From Rodentolepis nana (taxonomy: Eukaryota > Platyhelminthes > Cestoda > Cyclophyllidea > Hymenolepididae): a DNA stretch of 33,914 bases. Numbering within the stretch: position 1 is the stretch's first letter; each line of letters begins with the position of its first letter. Where the stretch lies: positions 6,440 to 40,353 of the forward strand of contig UZAE01012467.1 of the NCBI GenBank assembly GCA_900617975.1. Direction: 5' to 3'. Both the position numbers and the translations under genes were made by a program. Shown here piece by piece: positions 9,643-21,900 of this stretch. A model generated the notes under the pieces. It was not told where the DNA came from and ran no database searches. It saw nothing but the letters and a program-made list of their open reading frames with translations.

Positions 9643-10179
9643 GTGCACCAAGCACACATTTGCTGCTCGTTTGAGGAGGAGGAGGTAAAAATTGAGGTCA
9701 AGTTGATAGAAAGAATTTCCTTACTATTGCCAATTGTTCGGATGCTCATTGAGGTCAACTACGGTTTACTTGACACTTTCAAAAAAACCAATTTTAATAG
9801 CCTACATTACCAGACCGTTTTGGTTAGTAGAGGAGACAAGTTTACCCAAGTGGAACATGAAGAGGCAGTCAGTTTGAAGGTTTGAACATAGAAGACATGA
9901 GCTTCATCAGAAGACTATTGAAGTAGAGGGTGAAATTTTTTACTTTTAACTATAATTTTCACAACGCAAATATTTCAGGAAGCCAACAACGATCATAAAT
10001 CATGGATATCTGTGGTATCCAAGATCCAGGCCAGCAAACGAAAGATGTACTTTGTGATGTAGCGAGGAGAGCCGTAAAAGTGCCATTTTAAGGATATAAT
10101 AATGAGTCCACTGAAACTTCCACTGGCTCAACAACAAGCCATTTTCTCCAAAAAAGCTGACGAATTATGCGATCAATAA
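9643..10179 (+). pseudogene. Possible decayed coding relic
   Basis: A plus-strand frame (9643-9885) without a good ATG reads as plausible protein and includes VSRGDKFTQVEHEE. A good acceptor (TATTTCAG) near 9979 opens a second protein-like stretch (NNDHKSWISVVSKIQASKRK). That frame then meets TAG and TAA but continues as protein-like sequence to 10179 (LAQQQAIFSKKADELCDQ). The charge pattern faintly recalls Myb/SANT-type DNA-binding domains found in mobile elements, but this is a weak impression. It could be a dead transposon gene or chance. Confidence 0.2.
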
Positions 10180-10388
10180 GCAATAATCAACTCAGTAAAT
10201 ACTGAGGCAACGAGGAACTATGGCCACATGGAGGAAAAATGGCGTGTGTTAAAAGTTGGCCGTTGTGTCGCAAATAGGGTGATATAAAGTTGTAAAACAC
10301 GCCGACTAAAGCACCCACCCACGCCATCAAAACAACAATTCCTCCAGGAAAAAAAGGCAACTATAAATTCAAACCTGCCGGCATGAAA

Positions 10389-10441
<53 letters not shown>

Positions 10442-12141
10442 GCAGGCGGACTCTCCACCCGTCTAAATGTCACTCGTGTAAACACCTGACCTTTCAAATG
10501 ACCGGTTGTTGTTGTTGTGGTGGTGGTGGTGGTTCGAAACAAGAAAATACGAGAGAAAGAGAGAGACATGGAGCATTCGCTTTTAGTCAAATTCGCATGT
10601 GCAAAAAAAGAGTCTACAAGAGAGAATATTGAGAATGTTTCTATTTTTCTTTGCAAATTGCGTGGCCGATGCCAATAAAATGCCATTGAAAAGTCTAATT
10701 CAACTTAATACAATGTGCTCATGATAAATATCATTAAAGTTAGCACCATTGGAGCTTATTTTGAAAAGATGACGGCGTACGGTCCTGCAGGCCGTTAAAG
10801 GATTAAGCAGACATGGCAAAAACCACTTAGCTCAATTAATTAAATTAGCTTGAAAGACGTGAAGGCGGAAATATTCCTTCAATGTGAAAATAGTTAATCA
10901 TTTAATGCATTTCCCTCGTGTTACACCTAATTAATTAGAGTGACCTTTCTCTCCCCCCTATGTTAGGGGGGAAGAACAGGGCTGTCAAACTTGTAGATCG
11001 AAGGGGTTAAAAGAAACAGCACAGCAATGGAGTTCGAGATTGTGTGATATCTACAATTGAAGAGGCGTCTCAAAACCACCAATTAATCGCACTGCCAGTG
11101 CTGTCCCCCAACTGTTAGATGATGAATTTTGTCAATTGAGAAGCATTTATTATGACACTACTTATTGGAGCCCCTGTTTTTGCTCCTCGACTACCTCATC
11201 TTCCCTTTTTAACTCTGTACAGCGGCTCAATAGAACCACTGTGTGTGTGTGTGCTTCACTCAATTGTTGAGTTCTCCCATTCAGGAAAATTCTTGCTTGC
11301 GAAAGCCTTTGTGGATGTCACTAATGCTTATACTTGATCGGATTCATGAAGCATTTCTTCCTCGTTAAAGAAGATTCAATAGGCTGGGTGCTGTTAATGC
11401 TTCCTCCAACAGGTAGCTGGAGATAAAAACACACCGTACCCCCACCCCCCCTATAACCCCCCCTATAAACACTGTGATAGCGAATACTCCATTTCCAATA
11501 GACCCCCTTGAGGAAATAATACCAAATGTCCTTAAAATGAGTAAATGAAGCAGTTATTGAATTGATTTAAGACGCGAGAATTTACGCACCATCTCACCTC
11601 TACTTCACCAAACTCGATTGAATTACAATTTTACGGTTTAATAATCTCAAGCATACTGGGGAGGGGGAGAGGGGGAGGGAGAGGGGAAGGGAGAAATAAA
11701 TCAATTCAAAACTAAAGGAAAAGATGATGATGATGATGATGCAAGGCAAGTTTATAGCACTTTCAGGAAAAGAGACGTTGGCATCTGTAAGTGGACTCAA
11801 TTCAAAAATTCCCGTAAAAGTAGAAAATTGCCAACCCCATTCCAGAACGAAGTCGCTCTCTCTCTCCCTTATGAGAGACGCTGGAGAACACGAGGAGTAC
11901 GATCGATTAGAAAAACAAAAAAACAAAAACAGAAGGAGATCCAGATCTCAAAGGGAGTTACGCATTTAAAAGGCCACAAAGAACCTGGGTACCCCCACAG
12001 GCGACGTAGCTCGTGGTCTCCTCGGTGGTTCGATGGACAAATTTGACAAAGAGGAGGTATCTTTTTTTATTTTAATTTCTCTCCGATCGAAATTCTCCAA
12101 CATTCTTCCCTAACTGAGGTGAATAATCTACCACCAGTTTG
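10180..12141. other. Noncoding, microsatellite-rich
   Basis: It contains a TA tract (10388-10438), GTT/GGT triplets (10504-10534), a perfect 9-bp GC hairpin (10952-10972), an AG-rich block (11658-11693) and a GAT repeat (11723-11740). The open frames at 11600-12046 on both strands are built largely on these simple repeats. No gene is supported. Confidence 0.45.
10388..10438. repeat. TA microsatellite
   Basis: About 25 TA units with a single interruption (ACATA) near 10408. Similar shorter TA tracts lie at 15377-15399 and 15533-15563. Confidence 0.9.
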
Positions 12142-12144
12142 ACA

Positions 12145-12213
12145 TTATGGGGTTTCAACCTCGTGACCTTTGACTTGATCAAGGCGTTTGCTCTCTACTG
12201 TCCTCAGTAGAAA
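12145..12213 (-). pseudogene. tRNA-like relic
   Basis: The minus strand resembles a tRNA body: TACTGAGGACAGTAGAGAGC recalls a D-arm/A-box, CTTGATCAAG sits where an anticodon loop would be, and CACGAGGTTGAAACCCC recalls a T-arm/B-box. The spacing between the two boxes is right. However, the acceptor, anticodon and T stems do not pair properly, so it cannot be a working tRNA. It may be a tRNA pseudogene or the decayed head of a tRNA-derived SINE, unrelated to the main repeat family here. Confidence 0.3.
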
Positions 12214-12497
12214 ATGATGTTTTTTTTCTGAAAGGCGCAGTGAATGAAAGACGTGTGCTTAAAAAAGGATAATGTACAGGAAAAATCCACCTTCTAGTTC
12301 TGTTTAAATTCGACGAGAAGGAAAGAGTCATAAAATTCAGAACGTTCAGAGACAGCACTCAGTGTATTCACTCTTTCTACTAAAACTGTAATACCCCCTC
12401 CCCCCAAATCAATTAGTTCAAATTTTTCCACACGTAAAGAGTTGGCAAGCAACGAATAAAAAAAATTTAATTAAAAAAAGCACTTTTATCTCCTTAC

Positions 12498-15400
12498 CGC
12501 CCATATTTTCCGACATCTTGAGTTGTTTCATTGATTCAAGGAGACCTTGAATGAACTCTTGATTGTGAAGTTCATCTGCCCAGAGAGGACCCGCTACAAC
12601 AAAGGAACTGCCGCATTGAGGACACTGTGAACTATCAACTGGAGGTCCTTGTGAAGGTGCGAAGAGATTGCGATTGCTGACGGTACCCATCCGTTGTAGA
12701 CAGAAGGACTTTAAAGAGTAAACGACAATTCAAAATTAAATTAGTGTAAATATCTAACATCTATTTATTTATTTATTTATATCAAATGGCAGGCGTTTTG
12801 ACAGTTATCATTAGCCCTTTAGCTGACTTCGGGCTTCACAGAGGGGAGGAACAGGCAAGGTGAGAAAAATTCAAGAGGGGGAACGAAGAGTGATTTGCAG
12901 ACGTAAAAGAGACGGACAGAGAAAAGGTAAGATGAGTACTGTGAAAGTGGTCGACTATGACATACAGTAGGGTCATGGTAGTTAGAAGTCAGAAGTCAAC
13001 TGCCGGTTTACAGACTTTTTTGCTGTATGAGTAAGCGTTTCCCAGGGTGCACCACATGGAGGTAAGTCTATCGCACACCTCACATCTACTTATACCAACT
13101 CATGCATTGCATTCTGACACAGCATTAAACACCACCAACAGTCATCTATGACACTTCCCATACTTGATTGCTTAACTAAAATGGATATTAAAAAAAAAAC
13201 TGAGTTTCACAAAATTTTTTTCATCCGAGTATAATGAGTGAATCTCACTCTTCTCTACGCAAAACAAGTTTGCAGCATGTCGAATATTGATCGCGTCTGT
13301 CCTGGCGTAAATAAGGTAATTGAGCTATGTTATTCACATACACCAGCTTGACGAGCGCTTGGGTGGTTTTCAAGCTCTCCGAGCAATTCTTCCTTTCTCT
13401 CTCCAATAACCCCCTTCCCCACTCCCCTCCCCTCCCCCCTCCCTCCCCACCTCACCTCTCCATTCCACCCTTCTCTCCCCCTCCTCACATGAAATGGAGA
13501 AATGCAAGAAAACTTTTAGAAATTACATTAGAATTACTCTGCTAACTGCATTAAGGCCCTAAATGAAATAGATTGTCCAAATTCAACAAAGATTTGTAGA
13601 TGGATTGAAATTTATTTCCATCATTTGAGACGATTTAGACAATTCTAAGTTGGTTATTACACAAGCGCCGTCCTTTGAAGCATACACTGACGTTAAGCTC
13701 TAATGACTGTCATAAACGATATGCTACGTACACTCCATCAGACGTTCATCAATGGTCTATTTCGATCACTCCCCGAGGGGCAAGGAGTCCATCATGTTGT
13801 TTTCAAAGTCATAAAACAATGAATTAAGCCTAAAAGGGAATAAGGCGGAGTGGGGTGGGGGGTGGGGTGGGGGGGGGGGTTGAATCAAAGCAGAATGAAG
13901 CATGTCCCTTGAAATGGCCAATCATTTGACATAAAAATAAACAAACCCAACGTAGTAATAAAAATTTCAAGTTATCATAACGTAATAACTAGTGCTGACT
14001 GTATGATTTATTTCCATTTAGGCTACAACTTTCATATGCTTTATTTTTTCCCGATTAAATAGTCGCTCAAACCATTACCATTTTTGATCTAAAATCTCCA
14101 CATCCAGTCACGGAGGCTCGATTGGACAAAAAAGGTAGTTGGGCACTGCGTAACACCATAAATAAATCCACATATTTCCAATCACATACTTGTAATATTT
14201 ACTTAAATTGCCTTCAAATTACCCCTAGCAAACGACTAGTATATTCAAGCCAATTGGTCGATTTCAAATTGAATTCTTCTCATGAACAATGAGCTTGACA
14301 GTCAGTAAATCGTGTGATAAAGAGAGTGCGCTTTGCAGAGCAAATTTTACGATCTTTCCGTGAAGGGAGACATAAATTAAACTCGCTGAGAGAGTAAAGG
14401 AAGCACTTTTGCCATGGGAAGCGAACCCATTTAAAGATGGGAGAGGGCGAGTGGGATAATTCGAAATCCCCTAAACACCCCCCACACACACAATGATAGC
14501 AGCCAAAATAGAGGGGGCGAGAGAGAGTGAAATCAACTGATAAACTGCAAGAAAAGTGGTGGTATTCAAACTAGTGGAAAACACCAACTACTGCTCTTGA
14601 AGGCTTCCAACATATTAACTCATCATGAGTTACTTGCAACCAAATCAACAGAACGCGTTTCCTGAACTGAAGTGAATTATGCTAAGCTAAATTGTGCGGC
14701 ATAATCAACCACGAAGTTAGATCTGCCGACCGTTCGCTTTGAAATAAAGCGGTTGTCATTGGCAAGGTGTAAACAGGGATTTCCCCTTAAGGATATCCTT
14801 ACAACCCATATCGCTAAATGGTATTATATTAATCAATTGAGGGATGTGCGAAAGACTTACCTCCACGTGGTGCACCCTAGGCAACGTATACCCATACGAC
14901 AAAAAAAGTCCATAAACTGGTAGTTGACTTCTGACTTCAAGCCGCCAACACCTCACCGTATGTCATAGTCGACATCTACCACAGTACTCACCTCACCTTT
15001 TTCTCTACCTTTTCTACCTTCGTCTTTGAAACACTCTTCTGTTCCCCCTCTCCCTCTCGACTTGTTTCACTTTGATGTTCCTTCCCCTCTGTGAAGCCTG
15101 AAGTCAACTAAAGGGCTAATGATAACTATCAAAACGCCTGCCATTTAATATAAATATTAATCAATTGATTAGTAAAATTACTAAGTCATATATGTCCCAA
15201 ACTACATCCTGTGATTTTGATTATCTCATCACAGCAGTAAATGCAAAGCGTGGGTATTTTATAACACTCAAGATAGGAAAAAAATTTACTTCCTCTTATA
15301 AAAATATCTTCACTTATTAACGCCAAAATCCTAACAAATATTAACTATTAATTTCGATTTAAAGTTGTGGTATAATAATATATATATATATATATATATC

Positions 15401-15530
15401 TTCTGAAAATTATTTAAAAATCACTAAAAAAGGTAGCTGATAAAAATTCAAAATTGCTATTCTGAAAGGCAGGTAGGGGAAAGAGAGAGAACTAAAGCCG
15501 AGAAAGCTCTTTGAATTAACACTCTACAAT

Positions 15531-15566
<36 letters not shown>

Positions 15567-17658
15567 ACGATATTCGCATAATGATTCACCCAAAATTCAT
15601 TTACTTTCCAGATTAATTAATTCTTAAGATAACACGTGTTTTTTGCTTGAAAGCGCGCGAAAAACTAATTCAGTAAATCAAAAGTGTACTGTTGCGATTT
15701 ATTAGAATAAAAAGTATTTCCAATGTAATTATTTTTTTGGCAGAAACGACGAAGTGTCAAAAAATTTCGAGTTGAAATTCAAAGTAGCCTTAACTGAGCC
15801 CTCCTTCCCTAATTACCAAGTAGGAGGAGATAGAAGGAACGGAGTCGCCCTTTTCAAGCCTCCTCAAGACTTGGTGTCTTACTGAGTAGGTACAAAGGAA
15901 AGTACTTAATCAATATTACTCATGTATACTAAAAAACTTTTTTTTCCCAATTCTACCAAACAATAAACTATCGTGAAAGCGCTTATTATTTCCGCCGTCA
16001 TTTTAGTACAACAACTTGATTACAGGCTTTGTCACAGCCCTGGAAACCTCCCAAATAGCCACGATTCCCCGAATGGACAATCAATTAGGGGAGAAATAAC
16101 AAACCTTTCCATTTTCTCCAAATTATATCCAACAATGCTATAGTGCCCTTTAACAACAACTGCGGGTGACTAGGCAAAATTGTTAAGTCAATTTCTTTTT
16201 TTTTTGAGGACAAAAATATTCCAGCTTATCCGAAAGCGTACTGGCATTATACTAGCAGCTTATGGTTAGGCAGTGGGAGTGTGAAAGGAGAGGTGACAAG
16301 AGACAGGAAACTTAGTACCCTCCCCCCCCCCCCCCCCCACCCCCCGAGGGAGAGATGGGACTCAAATAACGGAAGTATTCATCCTGTCTGAGCAAAACAA
16401 GAGTACAATTACTCGCTTATACTCAGTTGTTTCGGTTGCAAAGTTGTTAAAAAAAAACTCTTCAAACGCAATTTTTTATCAAATCTACAGCTGCCAAAAA
16501 AACTCAAAAAATGGAGGGAAAAAGAAGGCATCGCTACAAAGACAGTTTTTTTTTAATTAACAAAATAAATTAAGCATGAGATATGGAAATGGGGAATTGA
16601 TGTCGAGTGTAAGTAGCATGTTCAGGTAGACTTCCACACATAAGATCATCTGATAATTTCTCCAGGATGCATTGGAAGTGAAAAAAAAACAGAAAACTTT
16701 AATAAAAATGAGTCATTGTTTCCAGAATTATCCAAAAATAGTTTCGCGATCACGCCGACTGGGAGAGAGAGAGTATAATTCACTCATAAAGTGCCTCCGA
16801 AGAGAATAATTAATTGACAGAGGGAAGGGGAAAAGTAAGGCGCCTCCAAGACGCCCACATTAATTAATTACTCTCATGACGAAATGTGAAGAATTTTATA
16901 ATTTCCAACATTAATAAACTCCACTCCACCCCCCGCCTTGGTAACTAAAATTATAATTGGGAGATATTTGCTTGTATACGTATGTATACGTGTATACTTA
17001 GCGGGGGAGGGGGGAACGTGTCCAAATGGTACGCCACAACCATCAACTGGTTGACAAGCTCCGACCACTTCAGAAAAAAATCATGCAATTTGACCCTTCC
17101 ATCAAGAGAATATGATTTTGTGAAGCAGATCCATTGAGAAGAAAAAGGAGTAGCTCAACGACTAGTTGTTCTCAATGTTCCCACAGATGAAAACACGAAA
17201 AGAAATTATAAATGCTGAAAGGGTGAAAAGTACACAAAACGGTGATTGGAACAGTGGGCGCAATGGTCAACATGTGCGTCTAACAAGTCAGAAGTCTACT
17301 CGCTGTGCGCGCAGTAATCACAATTAGTAAGCCAGGGGGCAAAGAGCAGCGAGTTTCAACACCGAGGAGGAGATTGAAAAATATCCCATCCTTCAACAAA
17401 GCGTCAAAAACGAAGTGTTGACTTAAGTGCTGCACATAGTAGTGTTAACTTGGGCAGGAATCGGTGCACCCTTTGTTAATACACCTATTTTTGTTGTCAA
17501 AGTAATCGTATATAATTGGTCAAACACGTATACTTAGCAGTGAAACAGCGCTTGAAGGTGGGAGCATGTATTGCTATGGTGACATTCGCCTCAATAACTA
17601 CCAAAGAATGGCTATTCATTCAAAGGTGTTGAAACCTTGCAGCATTAGTTGTTATTCC

Positions 17659-17700
<42 letters not shown>

Positions 17701-18911
17701 ATCAAGATCATGAAATGTACAGAATACAACGACAAAAAAAAATCAATAAGAATTCGATTTAGTCTGCATTTCTATTGATAACCAAAGAGGGAAAGAACTA
17801 TATATCTAATGTCCAGTTTATATTGTCACTGATTGATTTAACAATAAACCTAGTGTTGGAAATTGGCGATAGCAATAATCCAGTCCGAAAAGCTATGGCC
17901 TTTCGATATTTAAGTGGACCTCTTATCAGCTAGATTAATTTTGAGAAGATGTAAAGGTGTCAGCGAGTTTCGAACCAGTGCACCCATCCCCCCTTGTCTG
18001 GGAGTTCAGCAAATGCCTTCCAAATTCTCAATAAACCGTGGAACCAGCACAGCATTGACAAGGGCAGTGAATTAAAATGAAGGCACACACACACACACAC
18101 CCACACACAAGTAGATTCTTTAGTGTTTTGAAAGATTCGCTTGACTGCATTCTTTGCCAGTGTACACTACACGTGTTTAAATGTTAATTTGATTTTTTCG
18201 CATTTCCAATTTAGTAAACAGAAATGATACGCGCAAGATGCACCTCATAGAAAACAATTTTTGGCCTTCGAAAGTTATTGGGGTACTTTAAAGAGAGAGA
18301 GAGAAACAGGCTTCAATTGCTGTTTCTGCTGGAAAACAAACTTTAAATTCCTTTGAACTTTATGAGGAGGCGAAATATTTTTCGTTTTTTTTACGTGGAA
18401 ATCTAGTGATCCAACTTTCACCAGTTACTATGAAACATAAAAAAGGAAGACGCCTATATATATATATGAAGACATAACTGCAACAAAATCAGTGAAAGAT
18501 GCGGCTAAAACTTTTTCACGTTCAGGGTAGAAAATTTGAAATAGAACTTTTCAGGAATAAGACCAATTGCTTCGATTGTATCGAAGGAGAAATCGGTTGC
18601 TCAAGACGTCACTCGGCGAGTTGGAACTATGCGATAGTCGCTTGCATTGAAACATCCCATGAAAGTCCCATTCAATTAACAGCGCGAAAAATCCCACCCC
18701 ACCCCACCCCCCANNNNNNNNNNNNNNNNNNNNNNNNNNNNNNNNNNNNNNNNNNNNNNNNNNNNNNNNNNNNNNNNNNNNNNNNNNNNNNNNNNNNNNN
18801 NNNNNNNNNNNNNNNNNNNNNNNNNNNNNNNNNNNNNNNNNNNNNNNNNNNNNNNNNNNNNNNNNNNNNNNNNNNNNNNNNNNNNNNNNNNNNNNNNNNN
18901 NNNNNNNNNNN

Positions 18912-18948
<37 letters not shown>

Positions 18949-21900
18949 TATCCCTAATCATGACTGAAGTCAATAAAAGAAAAGTCGTCGGCATATTGTC
19001 ACTTTTGAGCTCAAATAAGAAAATGTGAACTGATGAACTCGTAAGCTCTTGGTTAGGCAACAAAAAAAGGCATGCTGGTCAATCGGTCTTGGCGCAATTC
19101 CGATATAAATAGAACAGGGGAAGTTTAATTGCACCTCCACAAATCAAGTTGCCCATTGTCAATTGAAAAGACTCCAATCATAAAAAGGGCATAAATTTTT
19201 CATTCCCTCCTCTACCAACCCAGAAAATTCAAATAGAATTTGAGTAGATGTTTTGTGATCAGAGAGAGAGAGAGAGAGAGAAAGAGAGAGCGAAATTATA
19301 AGAACCTACTTATGAAACGAGTGCCCGCCTGCCAGAACTAATGAAATTCAGAAATTCAATTCCCCAGAACACAAGGGGAATTTCAATTCGAGGTGAGTAG
19401 AAACGGACATGGAGTACGATTGATTGTGAATGATAAAAGCAGAGCATAATTTTTTCGCCTAATAGATGATCACCCCACTGCATTTCTTGTATTTTCAGGA
19501 AAAAAAAACAGAAAAAAATATAACTGCACTCAACTACTACTCGACAATTTCCAAGAGCCAAAGTGAGTATTGCCTCCATGGTGAGAAACCCAAGTAACTC
19601 TGACCCTTGTATTATTGATTGATTAACCAATTAGGACGGTTGGTCATGCCGATTCACTTTTCATTCCAAAACGGGTCAACCTACGCATAGAAGAGCTGAT
19701 TAGAGACCTTCTCAACTCCTATCTTCCACATTTTGGCAGTAACTCACTTGACTTTTCAAACAATTAAGAGCTCATTAACCCCTATCCAATTTCTAACCAA
19801 TGATAATTAAATAAGAAAAAAAGAGAACATTAAGAGATGCATAATAACACATTAACACGGATTCAGAAAATTATTTATGTCGAAAATTAAATTAGATCCA
19901 AACCAAAACTAATGTGAAAAAGAAAGGAGAAATTTAAAGATCCACCAATCGCCCGGAGTGCGCGTTTAGACAGAAAAGGCTAAAGTTTATTTTGACAAGG
20001 AATGTGAAGAAAGTTCTTTATGATTGTTTTCATTCTTGGAGTGATTGATGGGATAGCTAGGTGCCAATGCCTCCCCGCACATCGATGTACCCCCCTCCCC
20101 CCTCCCCCGGACAAAATGTATCAAAATCAAACAGTCAAGAATTAAGGCCATTTGAAACCGATTATGTGAATGACTTGAATGGATACGGAACCCGTTGTCG
20201 GATTCCATGATCAGCACTTCCAACTGCCAAACAAACAAAAGAATGAGATGGCTAAATGATCCACCTCAGGACAGCTTGGCTACGCACATCGATGTACCCC
20301 CCAAATCAAAAATCCAAGGAGATCTAATGATGAGACACAAGAAGAGACGTGTTGAGAATAAATGTGTCTGATAGGGGGATTTCGCTAATAAATATACACT
20401 TCGAGCAAACAAAACGAATTTTAGCGAATTTGCATAACTTTGCATAATGCCAAGGGGAGACGGTTATCTCCAGAACAATTATCCCATAAGAATACAAAAT
20501 TACAGTTTCTTTGCCAAATTAGTTTTAGGTGAAAAAATGTGCGAAAAAAAATGGAAAAAATAAACGATTTTAAATGTTTTTTTTTTATTAATGAAACGGC
20601 ACCTTAAAGTTTATGAAGCGATGGGAGGAGGCGAAAATAACTAAAGAAAATAGTACATTCTAATTAGAATCTGATTTTTATCCGAAAAAAAATTATTAAT
20701 TTGTGCACTTTAGTTGAAAACTAACGATGAAAAGATTTTTAAGTTTGCCCGCTTTCACGCGTCTATTCTCTGAGCGTTCAATGCTTTATAGTCATAAAAT
20801 TGACATTTTATTGGGGATTAATGTATTGAAACACACATAAGGTTCTCCGAAAAATTGCTTACTTTTATAAATTTTTCGAACGGTTTTAGCTAAGAGGGTC
20901 AGTTACGTCCTTTATGAAATTTCTCTCTCAAATCCGTGACTTCTTAGCTGGCAAATATGCAAACTGAACGTTACACCACTTGTAAACAGGCTTTGAAACG
21001 TATTGGAAGAGAGAGATAGGAAAAGAGGTTCAACAATTCAAAGACGTGTTTAAAATCATTAGACATCTTGCTCTACATACAAGTGTATTCCGAAATGAAA
21101 TTCCGCTCCAATAGGAGGGATTAATTTAAAATGCCTCCGTTAAAAGTAATCAGGAAGTGGAAAAAGCACTCACTTGGCAACCAGTGCAAGAGTAGACAAT
21201 AGCAAGTCGAGATGCAATGTGTTTAACACCCGAAGCGCTAGACCGTACCCTTACAAATACTCGAGCGTAGAAATCGATAGAGAGCGAGAGCAGGGGCTCA
21301 ATGACTTTGTCATGACGACTTGCTGCCTGTTGAATTGCATGCAGAAGTAATCGTAGTCCCTAAAATGTGCAATATGTATAGAGCTTACTTAAATTATATC
21401 AGTACAGTGGTATATATGATAAAAAGAGGCTTGTATATTTATAAATACCTGTTCGTGTTGAGCAGTCATCTTGATGGCCACTCCTCCGTACTTCCCATAG
21501 GCTGTACCAGGAGCACTTCCACATAAAACAGCCATGTCAGTGCAAGTGACACAGAGAAGACCGCCATTGAAGAGACACTGGACGGCAGAATCAAGGAAAG
21601 GACTGGCTGTACCATAAGGATCGATATCCACAACGTTAAACCTGGTTAAAAGATAGAACGTTAGAATACTTCCAGAAATGTCATAAAATTTGGGTGATTT
21701 GCTCAGCAAAATCTAGCACCAATTTCCAATAAAGACAGCTTCCCAAGTTCTCTTAAACTGAGGCCTATAATGACCCACCAGATATCAACTCGTGGCTGAA
21801 GTACACCAGTTAAAACTTAAAGAAAATCTCTATTAAGTGCTATTTAGTTCGCTCGCATGTAGAGAGTTACGAAATAATGCAGATGAAATTGCTAACACCG

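Noticed and set aside
12005..12045. A tRNA gene suggested by TAGCTCGTGGTC and GGTTCGATGG
   Set aside because: The A-box-like and B-box-like motifs are only about 10 bases apart, far too close for a tRNA, and no stems form.
17960..18000. B-box-like TGGTTCGAAACTC on the minus strand
   Set aside because: No A-box or acceptor stem lies at a suitable distance.
18499..19063. Long ORFs on both strands across the N gap
   Set aside because: They exist only because N codons are read as open and the flanks are homopolymer C or G.
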